Positions 8,642 through 16,880 of a stretch of 64,000 nucleotides of DNA are shown piece after piece. The notes below the pieces were generated by a model. The model saw only the letters and a list, made by a program, of their open reading frames with translations, had not been told where the DNA came from and did no database searches. Every line of letters starts with the position of its first letter. Positions within the stretch are counted from its first letter, which is position 1. The stretch is taken from assembly GCF_003946605.1 (NCBI RefSeq), contig NZ_RHOQ01000003.1, positions 248,001-312,000 of the forward strand, written 5' to 3'. Made by a program: the position numbers and the translations under genes. Source of the stretch: Companilactobacillus baiquanensis. GTDB taxonomy: Bacteria; Bacillota; Bacilli; Lactobacillales; Lactobacillaceae.

Positions 8642-8673
8642 TAAAAGGAGGGTATATATATTCCCTCCTTTTA
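8642..8673 (+). terminator. Intergenic hairpin between prdB and prdD, possible partial terminator
   Basis: Perfect 11-bp inverted repeat TAAAAGGAGGG...CCCTCCTTTTA around an AT-only loop, followed by the interrupted T-tract TTATTGTT. It looks like a weak terminator or mRNA 3'-end stabiliser that would leave more prdC-prdA-prdB message than downstream message. The 5' arm contains AAAGGAGGG, so it also sequesters a Shine-Dalgarno-like sequence. Confidence 0.6.
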
Positions 8674-8695
8674 TTGTTAGTAAGGGGATTTTCAA

Positions 8696-9436
8696 ATGAA
8701 TAAAAATACTCTAACTATAAATGCATTTTCGATGCAAGATGTCACAATTGGACCCAAATATCATTTAACAGAGAATAGTATGCAAATACCAGACCATCCG
8801 TTATTTGACATTGATGATCGTTTGAAATCAGTGAATGTAAAACTCGTTGATCCAAAAGATTGTCATTTTAAAATCAATACGATTATGGATGTTATTCCAA
8901 TTTCAACAAAAGTATTGGGTAATATTGGCTATGGTATGTCGAATACTTTAACTGGTGTCAGTGTAATTTTGACCGGTGCCGATGAAACCGGTGTGCAATT
9001 ACATGAATTTGGTTCTTCAGATGGCTATCTTGATGAGAAAATTAAGTTTGACACAGATGGAACTCCTAGTTCTGATGATGTAATTATTCTTATTGATGTT
9101 ATTTTAAAATCAGACTTTGAGTTCAATCGGGAAACCTGTGAAATGGTGTTTAATACTTCTGATCAATTTCTCCAACCAATTAGAGAAATTTTAAAAGTTA
9201 TGAATGGCCGTGATGCCGCTGAGAGTTTTGAATATGAAGATATTAAACATCCTGGCAAACCTAAAGTTGCTATCGTTAAAGAAGTAGCTGGGCAAGGTGC
9301 CATGTACGACAATATGGTTTTTGCAAAAGAGCCGGGCGGTATTGAAAAAGGTATTTCCATTATTGATATGGATAATATGCCCATTCTACTTTCTGCGAAT
9401 GAATACCGTGATGGCGCTATTCATGCCTTAGTTTAG
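8696..9436 (+). CDS. prdD: PrdD, PrdA-like (large-chain) accessory protein
   Basis: 246-residue protein homologous within this window to the part of PrdA before its cleavage site. Shared stretches include the TIMDV-PI-TK motif, ILTGADETGVQLHEFGSSDG (PrdA: VLTGTDENGVQIGEFGSSEG) and VKEVAGQGAMYDN (PrdA: VKEIMGQGAMHDN). It lacks PrdA's N-terminal extension and acidic linker. It ends at GAIHALV, precisely where PrdA reads GIHALT before the pyruvoyl-forming Cys. The next gene continues the homology. The role is unknown; structural partner or assembly factor for the reductase is inference. It follows the prdB hairpin by 22 bases. Confidence 0.85.
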   Translation: MNKNTLTINAFSMQDVTIGPKYHLTENSMQIPDHPLFDIDDRLKSVNVKLVDPKDCHFKINTIMDVIPISTKVLGNIGYGMSNTLTGVSVILTGADETGVQLHEFGSSDGYLDEKIKFDTDGTPSSDDVIILIDVILKSDFEFNRETCEMVFNTSDQFLQPIREILKVMNGRDAAESFEYEDIKHPGKPKVAIVKEVAGQGAMYDNMVFAKEPGGIEKGISIIDMDNMPILLSANEYRDGAIHALV

Positions 9437-9447
9437 GAGGTAATGAA

Positions 9448-9927
9448 ATGGGTATTGGACCTTCAACAAAAGAAACAACTATGCATCATTTTCATGATCC
9501 GCTAGTTAGGGTCGTAGCAAGTGATCCTGACGTAGATTTTCAAGGCGTTATTCTGGTGGGAACACCGCAAGATAATTATTTGAAAAATCTAGTTGGTAGA
9601 AGGACTGCATTTTGGCTTGAGGCTATGCGTACTAATGGAGCTATTATTTCAGCAGATGGCTGGGGAAATTCCGATGTGGATTTCATGAATACCATGACTG
9701 AAATTGGTGACAAAGGTATTAGTATAGTTGGGCTGAAATTTATTGGTACACAAGCGGGATTTGTGGTGGAAAACGAACACACAAAATTCGTCTTAGATAT
9801 TAATAAATCAAAGAGCGGAACTGAAACCGAAGTCGTTGGTGAGAATAATCTTAGTGAAAAAGACGCTCATAAGGCGTTAGGACTATTAAAGTTAAAAATG
9901 AGAAAAGATGGACAAGTTACAAAATAG
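9448..9927 (+). CDS. prdE: PrdE, PrdA-like (small-chain) accessory protein
   Basis: 159-residue protein homologous to the C-terminal, pyruvoyl-bearing chain of PrdA. MGIGPSTKETTMHHFHDP aligns with PrdA CIGPASKEMSRHYWREP, and later ILVGTPQDN and NGAIISADGWGNSDVDF align with ILFVGSPQANT and DGAIVTTEGFGNNHIDF. The initiator Met replaces the Cys that forms pyruvoyl in PrdA, so this copy cannot carry that cofactor. AGGAGGT overlaps the prdD stop and places the start at 9448. With prdD it forms a two-gene version of the cleaved PrdA. Function not established. Confidence 0.85.
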   Translation: MGIGPSTKETTMHHFHDPLVRVVASDPDVDFQGVILVGTPQDNYLKNLVGRRTAFWLEAMRTNGAIISADGWGNSDVDFMNTMTEIGDKGISIVGLKFIGTQAGFVVENEHTKFVLDINKSKSGTETEVVGENNLSEKDAHKALGLLKLKMRKDGQVTK

Positions 9928-9939
9928 GAGGGAAATATA

Positions 9940-10956
9940 ATGCAATTTAGTAGAAGCATGACTGCAATCGACTCACATACTGCTGGAGAGGCAGCTAGAA
10001 TTGTTACTGGTGGTATTCCAAAGCTTGTTGGTAACACAATCGCTGAAAAGAAACAGTATTTGATCGACAATTATGATGATATTAGAACATCACTCATGTT
10101 AGAACCTCGTGGTCATCATGAAATGTTCGGTGCTTTCTTACTTGAACCATGTAATCCAGAAGCAGACTTTGGTATCGTCTTCATGGATACTGGTGGGTAC
10201 TTAAACATGTGTGGTCACAACACAATTGCTGCTGTTACAGCTATCGTTGAAACAGGAATGGTTGATGTTGAACCAGGCGCAACTGAAAAGAAGGTCGTCT
10301 TAGACACACCTGCTGGATTAGTTCATGCCGTTGCACATCTAAAAGAAGGACTACAAGTAGAGAGCGTTTCATTCCAAAACGTACCATCATTCCTATATAA
10401 GAAAGACGTTAAAGTAAATGTTCCTGATGTTGGGGAAGTTACTTTGGACATCTCATTTGGTGGAAGTTTCTTCGCAATTTTACCAGTTTCAGAAATTAAC
10501 GAAAAAATCGAACCAAGTAATTCACAAAAATTAGCAGATGTAGGTATGAAGATCTTGCATGCTGTTAATGATCAAGTAGAAATTCAACATCCAACACTAG
10601 ACCATATTAAGACTGTTGATTTAGTTGAAATGTATGGCGAACCAAAAGATGAAGAATCAACACTTCAAAATGTTGTTGTCTTTGGTGATGGTCAAGTTGA
10701 CCGCTCACCTTGTGGTACTGGTACAAGTGCTAAGATGGCTACATTACATGCTAGAGGAAAACTTGATATTGACGAAAAATTCGTTTATGAAAGTATCCTA
10801 GAAACAAAATTCTACGGCCGTGTTGTTAAGGAAGTAGAAGAAGGCGGATTACCAGCAGTTATACCAGAAGTTACTGGTTCAGCCTGGATCACAGGATTTA
10901 ATAATTTCATGTTCGACCCAACAGACCCATTATCTAAAGGTTTCGAACTGAAGTAG
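9940..10956 (+). CDS. prdF: Proline racemase PrdF
   Basis: 338-residue cofactor-independent racemase converting L-proline to the D-proline used by the reductase. Both catalytic cysteines are present: C91 in GGYLNMCGHNTIAA and C258 in DRSPCGTGTSAKMA. The MCGHNTI and SPCGTGT motifs and an N-terminal DSHTAGE are standard for the proline racemase family. Hydroxyproline epimerases share the fold, but the prd context makes proline the likely substrate. GGAGGG lies 8 bases upstream of the ATG. It is 12 bases after prdE, in the same operon. Confidence 0.93.
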   Translation: MQFSRSMTAIDSHTAGEAARIVTGGIPKLVGNTIAEKKQYLIDNYDDIRTSLMLEPRGHHEMFGAFLLEPCNPEADFGIVFMDTGGYLNMCGHNTIAAVTAIVETGMVDVEPGATEKKVVLDTPAGLVHAVAHLKEGLQVESVSFQNVPSFLYKKDVKVNVPDVGEVTLDISFGGSFFAILPVSEINEKIEPSNSQKLADVGMKILHAVNDQVEIQHPTLDHIKTVDLVEMYGEPKDEESTLQNVVVFGDGQVDRSPCGTGTSAKMATLHARGKLDIDEKFVYESILETKFYGRVVKEVEEGGLPAVIPEVTGSAWITGFNNFMFDPTDPLSKGFELK

Positions 10957-10969
10957 AGGAGGAAACGCC

Positions 10970-11845
10970 GTGGTTTTAGTTGTACAAATTATTTTAGCAG
11001 TAGTTTTGATCTACTTCGCTATCATCTTTTTCGCCGATTACTACAAGCACAGACATGAAAATGACGGAAATATGGTTGTGGCAGGGGTTATTGGTTTTAT
11101 CACGAACTTCTTAGATACATTGGGTATCGGAAGTTATGCACCAACTACTTTGCTATTAAAAGTTACTAAATATTTGAAATCAGATAAATTAATTCCAGGT
11201 ACATTGACAGTTGCCTGTACCATTCCAGTTATCACAGAGGCATTCCTATTTATTGATGCTATCAAGATGGAAGGTGCAACCTTACTTTCAATGGTTGCCG
11301 CAGCTGCTATTGGATCATTTACTGGTTCCAAGATTATGACGAAATTTAACGAAAAAATTATTAGAATTATTATGGGTATTGCATTGTTCTTAACAGCTGT
11401 TTTAATGCTTCTATCACAATTAGGCGTTATTAGTGCTTTGGGTGCTGGTAATACAGCCCTAGGTCTACACGGTGGCAAACTTGTTATTGCTGTTGTTGTT
11501 AACTTTATCTTGGGTGCACTTATGACAGCCGGTGTTGGTTTGTACGCACCATGTATGGCTTTAGTTTACATGTTAGGTATGAATCCAGCCGTTGCATTCC
11601 CAATCATGATGGCTTCATGTGCTGTGCTTATGCCAGTTGCAAGTAGAGAATTTGTTAAATCAGGAGACTACAACAGACGTGGTAGTTTAGGTATCACAAT
11701 TGGCGGTATTATCGGTGTTGTAATTGCTGTAACATTCGTTAAGAGTCTTGACCTAACAGTTTTAACATGGCTTATTATTGTTGTTGTTACATATACTGGT
11801 CTATCAATGCTTTATCAAGGTATCAAACAAAAAGACGCAGCTTAG
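10970..11845 (+). CDS. TSUP (TauE/SafE) family membrane permease
   Basis: 291-residue integral membrane protein with about eight hydrophobic segments. It belongs by pattern to the TSUP/TauE-SafE family (GVIGFITNFLDTLGIGSYAP near residue 40, repeated inverted-topology halves, GALMTAGVGLYAPCMALVYMLG in the second half). Members move sulfite, sulfoacetate, thiosulfate and other small anions. The start is GTG at 10970, 8 bases after GAGGAGG, which overlaps the prdF stop. It sits between prdF and selD, so it could carry a selenium or sulfur compound for Sec synthesis, or a product of proline metabolism. The substrate is not shown by the sequence. Confidence 0.85.
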   Translation: MVLVVQIILAVVLIYFAIIFFADYYKHRHENDGNMVVAGVIGFITNFLDTLGIGSYAPTTLLLKVTKYLKSDKLIPGTLTVACTIPVITEAFLFIDAIKMEGATLLSMVAAAAIGSFTGSKIMTKFNEKIIRIIMGIALFLTAVLMLLSQLGVISALGAGNTALGLHGGKLVIAVVVNFILGALMTAGVGLYAPCMALVYMLGMNPAVAFPIMMASCAVLMPVASREFVKSGDYNRRGSLGITIGGIIGVVIAVTFVKSLDLTVLTWLIIVVVTYTGLSMLYQGIKQKDAA

Positions 11846-11888
11846 TTTTAAATTGAGGTTTTTTTTAAAATAAACGGAGGGATTTATT

Positions 11889-12911
11889 ATGGATACAGCT
11901 GATAGATTAATTGTCTGTGGTGGATGTAATGCTAAACTTGGTCCTGGAAAATTAGAGAATATTTTACAAGATCTTCATCAAGACAAAAAACCAAATGTAA
12001 TGGTTGATTTCGAAACGACAGACGATGCTGCTATTTTGAAAATAAATGATGACACTGCAATTATTCAAACAATTGATTTCTTCCCTTCAATGGTAAGTGA
12101 TCCGTATTTATTCGGTCAAATTGCTGCTACTAATGCTCTTAGTGATGTTTGGGCAATGGGTGGTTCTGTAATTTCGGCCTTAAATATAGTTGGTTTCCCA
12201 GAGGAAATGAATCAATCAATTTTACACAAAATCTTAAAAGGCGGACTTGAAAAAGTAACTGAAGCTGGTGGCTTTTTAGCCGGTGGTCATTCCATCCAAG
12301 ATCATCGTCCAAAGTACGGTTTATCAGTTAACGGGATCGTTTCACCTAAAAAGATTTTGAGAAATGATACTTGTAAATTAAATGATGATTTGATTTTAAC
12401 TAAACCTTTGGGTGTAGGTATTATTACAACTGCATACGGAGCTGAACAAATTGGCGAAGAGGAGTTTAATGAAGCCATTAAGAGTATGACTACATTAAAT
12501 AAATATGCTGCAGAAATTATTAAAGATTATCCTGTTACAGCATGTACAGATATAACAGGATTTGGATTATTAGGTCACTTAAATGAATTCTTACATGATG
12601 AATTCACAGCAGAACTAGATTCAACTAATATTCCAATTATCCCTTCCGCATATGATTGTGCCGAAGAGTTATTAGTAACTGGCGGTGGACAACGTAACCG
12701 CAACTTCTTAGATGGCAAGATAGATTTCACCTTTGATGATCCAGCACTAGAAGAGATCCTGTATGATCCCCAGACATCAGGCGGGCTCATGTTTAGTGTT
12801 GATCCTAAATATACCGATGAGATATTGGACAAATTGAACCAGTTGGAGCTTCCCAGTGCAAAAATTGGTAAGATTGTACCGAAGGGTGATTCAGAAATCG
12901 TAGTTAAATAA
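11889..12911 (+). CDS. selD: Selenide, water dikinase SelD
   Basis: 340-residue ATP-dependent enzyme making selenophosphate, the selenium donor for SelA. The N-terminal active-site segment is C10-G-G-C13-N-A-K16, matching the C17/K20 pair of E. coli SelD. The residue that is Sec in some SelD proteins is Cys here. Further family motifs are TTDDAAIL (ATP/Mg), IAATNALSDVWAMGG, AGGHSIQD, ITGFGLLGHL and DPQTSGGLM. The ATG follows ACGGAGGG. It begins the Sec-synthesis half of the operon, 43 bases after the permease gene, with no terminator between. Confidence 0.97.
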   Translation: MDTADRLIVCGGCNAKLGPGKLENILQDLHQDKKPNVMVDFETTDDAAILKINDDTAIIQTIDFFPSMVSDPYLFGQIAATNALSDVWAMGGSVISALNIVGFPEEMNQSILHKILKGGLEKVTEAGGFLAGGHSIQDHRPKYGLSVNGIVSPKKILRNDTCKLNDDLILTKPLGVGIITTAYGAEQIGEEEFNEAIKSMTTLNKYAAEIIKDYPVTACTDITGFGLLGHLNEFLHDEFTAELDSTNIPIIPSAYDCAEELLVTGGGQRNRNFLDGKIDFTFDDPALEEILYDPQTSGGLMFSVDPKYTDEILDKLNQLELPSAKIGKIVPKGDSEIVVK

Positions 12912-12924
12912 GGAGAGTGTAATT

Positions 12925-13518
12925 TTGGAAAAAATTAATGCGTTAGATAAGGTTTGTCCAGCACCAATTATTATGGCTAAGAAGGCTCTAAAAGAAACTG
13001 ATGAAGTTGAAATTTTAGTAGACGATGACATGGCACCACAAAACCTTAAAAAATTGGCGGACCAAAAGAACTATGACTATGACGTTAAAAATGGTGAGAA
13101 TAATCAGTTCACTGTCACATTGAAGAGAACTGCAGAATCACACGATCAAGCCGAAAGTTCTTCCCTCAATGACCAAGGCAATGCATATATTGTTGTGATC
13201 AATACAGATACAATGGGGCATGGAGACGAAACCCTCGGTAGGAATCTCCTACATGGGTTCGTATCTTCATTAACTGAACAAGATGTTCTACCAGAAAAGA
13301 TCCTTTGTTATAACGGTGGTGTAAAACTACTTGTTGAAGGATCAGATTATTTAACTGACTTGAAGGCACTTGAAGAAGCCGGCGTACAAGTTATGGGTTG
13401 TGGAGCATGTCTCGATTACTTCAACTTAAAAGATAAATTAGCTGTTGGTACTGTAACCAATATGTTTAGTATTGTTGAAATGATGAGACAACAGAATCGT
13501 ATTGTAAGACCAGATTAG
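12925..13518 (+). CDS. yedF: YedF-type selenium metabolism protein (TusA + DsrE-like domains)
   Basis: 197-residue two-domain protein. Residues ~1-70 are a TusA/SirA-like fold with the conserved DKVCPAPIIMAKKAL motif (Cys-Pro). Residues ~90-195 are a DsrE-like domain with MGHGDETLGRNLLHGF and GVQVMGCGACLDYF. This fusion is the YedF family, which co-occurs with selD in selenium users and is thought to handle reactive Se or S. The start is TTG at 12925 after AGGAGAG. It is 13 bases from selD, and the next gene (DUF3343) is the usual partner. The exact chemical role is not settled in the family. Confidence 0.92.
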   Translation: MEKINALDKVCPAPIIMAKKALKETDEVEILVDDDMAPQNLKKLADQKNYDYDVKNGENNQFTVTLKRTAESHDQAESSSLNDQGNAYIVVINTDTMGHGDETLGRNLLHGFVSSLTEQDVLPEKILCYNGGVKLLVEGSDYLTDLKALEEAGVQVMGCGACLDYFNLKDKLAVGTVTNMFSIVEMMRQQNRIVRPD

Positions 13519-13531
13519 AGGCTAAAATAAA

Positions 13532-13798
13532 ATGGATACAAAATTTGGATTACTGACATTTTCGACTACACATCAGGCGATATCTACTAATGAACTTTTA
13601 AAGAGTAAACAAGAGTTTGAAACCAGCATAATTTCGACACCTGGTAAGATCTCGGCAGGATGTGGTATGAGCGTAAGATTCAATTATTCAGATAAAGATG
13701 CTATTTTGAAACTTTTAGCTGATGAAGATCTGCAGTTTCAAAACATCTATGTAGGAACACGTGTAGGTGTGAGAATCACTTATGAATTAGACGATTAA
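13532..13798 (+). CDS. DUF3343 putative Se/S carrier-like protein
   Basis: 88-residue protein of the DUF3343 type (putative Se/S carrier-like family). Features are the N-terminal FGLLTFSTTHQAISTNELLKS, then STPGKISAGCGMSVRFN with a single conserved Cys in the typical P-x-x-I-S-x-G-C-G motif. Members often sit beside yedF and selenium genes and resemble thiol carriers. It lies between yedF and selB with 11-13 base gaps, so it is co-transcribed. Selenium delivery is inferred from context only. Confidence 0.85.
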   Translation: MDTKFGLLTFSTTHQAISTNELLKSKQEFETSIISTPGKISAGCGMSVRFNYSDKDAILKLLADEDLQFQNIYVGTRVGVRITYELDD

Positions 13799-13809
13799 AA
13801 GGAGTTATC

Positions 13810-15720
13810 ATGGAAACAATAGGTCAAGATCAAATAATTATAGCGACTGCAGGACATGTTGATCACGGTAAAACTACTTTAATCAAAGCTTTGACAGGAA
13901 TTGATACTGATTCCACAGAAGCAGAAAAAAAGCGAGGCCTAACCATTAACTTGGGCTTCGCTTTTTTCGATTTACCGAATCATGAACAAGTAGGTATCGT
14001 TGATGTTCCCGGTCATGAAAGATTTTTAAAAAATATGATTGCAGGACTTAGTGGAATCGACTTAGTCCTCTTAGTTGTTGATGCTGCAGAAGGCATCATG
14101 CCGCAAACTATTGAGCATGTGGATATTATGTCTTTACTTGGAATTGATAATTATATCGTTGTTTTGAGTAAGATCAATACAGTCGATGATGAGATGAAAG
14201 AACTTGTTACCGAAGATGTAAAAGATTTCTTAGACAAGCATAATATCAAAGCTCCAATTCTTGGAGTTGATGCTATTAGTGGAACAGGAATGAAAGAATT
14301 AGTAAAGGTTATGGACGAAAAGGTCGAAAATATCAAGAAGCCAAAGATCAATGGTATTCCTAGGATCAATGTCGATCGTTCATTCTCCATTAAAGGCTTT
14401 GGTACGATTATCACTGGGACTTTACTCGAAGGTGAACTGACTAGTGATATGACTTTAGAAGCATTTCCTAGTGGCAAACAAACTAAAATAAGAAATATTC
14501 AAGTTCACGATAAAAATGTTAAAAAAGCTGAACCGGGTACTAGAACAGCCATTAATTTAACAAATCTTAAAACATCTGAGATCAGACGTGGGGATGTTTT
14601 GACATTACCTGATAACGTTAAGAAAACTTGGATGCTTGATGTGGATTATAAGATGTTGCCGGATAAGGATGCATCTATGCTTGGATTGTGGACTCGTGTT
14701 CGTGTTTATTTAGGTGCACGTGAAATAATTGCTCGTGTGGTTCCTTTAGGAATCGATCAAATAAACGCTGATACAGATAATTATCTACAACTTCGTTTGG
14801 AAGAACCGGTCGCCGTTAAAAAGGGTGACAGATACATATTAAGAACCTACTCGCCAATGGTTTTAATTGGTGGCGGAAGTGTGCTTGACCCTAATCCAGT
14901 TAAGCACCGTCGTTTCAATGAAAAAATATTGAAGCAATTATCAGTTAAGGCTTCCGGTAATCAGGAACAAATTATTTTAGATTTCCTTGATAATCAGAGT
15001 GCTTTAGGATCAAAAATTCCAGGATTAGCTGACTATTTGAATTTATCAAATGATGATGTTCAAAAAATGATCAGCACTTTGGTAGAAGAAAAAGAAGTTA
15101 TCAAAATTTCTAATTTGATCGTTAAAAAATCTAAATTAGAAGAATTTGATAAAGAGATACTCGATACGCTTTGGAACTACCATAAGAAAAATCGTTTGCA
15201 AAAAGGTATGCCTAAAGAGGAATTGATCGTTAAGTTTAAGAGTACAGTCGATAACAGTAAGATCATGGAAAAAATCTTAAACAAAATGGCTGAACGAAAC
15301 GAGATCAATTTATTAGGTTCATTAATTTCTGCTGGTGACTTTGAGGTTAAATATAACAAGTATCAAAAGAAAGCTCATGATGAAATTATCCAAGAGTTGG
15401 AAAAATCACCACTGATGCCGCCTAATTTTGAAGATCTAATTGGATCTGATGAGACTAAGGCCGAGGTACTAAAATCTATTGAAGGTGAAGAAGTCATTCG
15501 TTTAGGTGAGAAAAACGTTATGTTAAAATCCGCCTTTGACGCAGTTTCAAAACAAGTTGTTGATTACTTGAAAGAAAATGAAACGATGACTTTAGCTGAA
15601 TTTAGAGATTTAACTGGTGCCAGTCGTAAGTACGGCATGATGATACTTGAGTATATGGATAAACTTGGTTTTACTCGCAGAAAAGAAAATATGAGAATCT
15701 TAGCAAAGAAGGGATTGTAA
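13810..15720 (+). CDS. selB: Selenocysteine-specific translation elongation factor SelB
   Basis: 636-residue GTPase that brings Sec-tRNA-Sec to UGA codons followed by a SECIS hairpin. N-terminal EF-Tu-like G domain: AGHVDHGKTTL (G1), RGLTINLGFAFF (switch I), DVPGHERFLKNM (G3) and VLSKIN (G4). EF-Tu-like beta barrels extend to about residue 370, and several winged-helix domains in the last ~250 residues bind the SECIS RNA. Full length for bacterial SelB. GGAG precedes the ATG. The stop overlaps the next start (TAATG). Confidence 0.97.
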   Translation: METIGQDQIIIATAGHVDHGKTTLIKALTGIDTDSTEAEKKRGLTINLGFAFFDLPNHEQVGIVDVPGHERFLKNMIAGLSGIDLVLLVVDAAEGIMPQTIEHVDIMSLLGIDNYIVVLSKINTVDDEMKELVTEDVKDFLDKHNIKAPILGVDAISGTGMKELVKVMDEKVENIKKPKINGIPRINVDRSFSIKGFGTIITGTLLEGELTSDMTLEAFPSGKQTKIRNIQVHDKNVKKAEPGTRTAINLTNLKTSEIRRGDVLTLPDNVKKTWMLDVDYKMLPDKDASMLGLWTRVRVYLGAREIIARVVPLGIDQINADTDNYLQLRLEEPVAVKKGDRYILRTYSPMVLIGGGSVLDPNPVKHRRFNEKILKQLSVKASGNQEQIILDFLDNQSALGSKIPGLADYLNLSNDDVQKMISTLVEEKEVIKISNLIVKKSKLEEFDKEILDTLWNYHKKNRLQKGMPKEELIVKFKSTVDNSKIMEKILNKMAERNEINLLGSLISAGDFEVKYNKYQKKAHDEIIQELEKSPLMPPNFEDLIGSDETKAEVLKSIEGEEVIRLGEKNVMLKSAFDAVSKQVVDYLKENETMTLAEFRDLTGASRKYGMMILEYMDKLGFTRRKENMRILAKKGL

Positions 15721-16880
15721 TGATCTATTTTGATAATGGTGCAACAACTGCAATTAAACCTAAAGAAGTTGGGGAGAGTGTTTCTAAAGTTTTAACAAGC
15801 GGTCTTTATGGTAACCCTGGACGCGACTCATCTGAGTATAGTGTCAATAGCGGGGTTATCGTTAATCAAACAAGAGACAAGCTAGTTAAGCTGTTTAATG
15901 TACCTTCAAATGATCTAGTCACATTTACAACTAATGTTACAGAGAGCCTTAATACGGTCTTAAAGGGAATCCTTCGCGAAGGTGATCATGTTATTACAAC
16001 TGATTATGAGCACAACTCTGTTTTGAGACCATTGGCACAATTGAAAAAGAATCGTAATGTTGACGTTGACTATGTAACTTTTGATAAAAAAACAGGACTA
16101 TTGTGTGTTGAAGACTTTGAGAAATATTTGAAACCGAATACTAAAGCGGTCGTCTGCAATAATGCATCCAACGTAACTGGTTATGTCTTACCTATCAAAG
16201 AAATCAGTGCTTTTTGTCAAAGACATAATTTATTATTGATCGTTGATGCAGCCCAAACGGCTGGAGTGGAAGATATCGATATTCAGCGAGACAAGATCGA
16301 TGTTCTTTGCTTTACTGGTCATAAATCATTGTATGGACCACAAGGTATTGGTGGAATTTGTTTCAGAAAGCCGATTAAAGTTGAACCGCTAAAGAGTGGT
16401 GGTACGGGAATCGACTCATTTAATACAAGTATGCCTGAATTTTTCCCAACGCGTCTTGAAGCAGGAACTATGAATGTGCCTGGAATCGCTGGACTTTCAG
16501 CGGGAATTGATTATCTTAATAAAAAAGGTATCAAAAATATTAAAAATTATATTAATGGCCTAGTTTCAAGAATTATGGAAGCCTTACAAGAATATTCAGA
16601 AATAAGAATTTATACACCAACTAATGCTGAAATTACAGGAACTGTTGGTTTTAATATCGCCGATATTGATTCTGCTGAAGTTGGTCAGTGGCTTTGGGAT
16701 AATTATCAAATTGCCACAAGACCAGGCGCTCACTGTGCACCACGAGTTCATGAAAGATATGGAACAGTGGAACAAGGTATCGTGAGAATTTCTTTATCAA
16801 GTTTTAATACTGATGAAGAAGTTGACACTTTCTTAAAGGCAATCAAAGAATTTATGGATATTTATAGAAGGGGATTGTAA
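15720..16880 (+). CDS. Cysteine desulfurase family protein, EF2568 type (selenium/sulfur donor)
   Basis: 386-residue PLP enzyme of the class V aminotransferase fold. The PLP lysine is K202 in CFTGHKSLYGPQGIGG, and the substrate-attacking Cys is C339 in RPGAHCAPRVH. It opens with MIYFDNGATT, and the closest subgroup I recall is the EF2568-type family, which sits in selenium clusters of Enterococcus and clostridia. It likely releases S or Se from (seleno)cysteine for SelD. It is not a housekeeping IscS/SufS by context. It overlaps selB and selA by one base each (TAATG), so selB-csd-selA are tightly coupled. Confidence 0.9.
   Translation: MIYFDNGATTAIKPKEVGESVSKVLTSGLYGNPGRDSSEYSVNSGVIVNQTRDKLVKLFNVPSNDLVTFTTNVTESLNTVLKGILREGDHVITTDYEHNSVLRPLAQLKKNRNVDVDYVTFDKKTGLLCVEDFEKYLKPNTKAVVCNNASNVTGYVLPIKEISAFCQRHNLLLIVDAAQTAGVEDIDIQRDKIDVLCFTGHKSLYGPQGIGGICFRKPIKVEPLKSGGTGIDSFNTSMPEFFPTRLEAGTMNVPGIAGLSAGIDYLNKKGIKNIKNYINGLVSRIMEALQEYSEIRIYTPTNAEITGTVGFNIADIDSAEVGQWLWDNYQIATRPGAHCAPRVHERYGTVEQGIVRISLSSFNTDEEVDTFLKAIKEFMDIYRRGL

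Noticed and set aside
8696..9927. prdD/prdE as a frameshifted PrdA pseudogene
   Set aside because: Each has its own ribosome site and start, the break is exactly at the PrdA cleavage site, and both are intact.
10970..11845. Permease called as a proline transporter
   Set aside because: The motifs are of the TSUP family, not of SSS or APC proline carriers.
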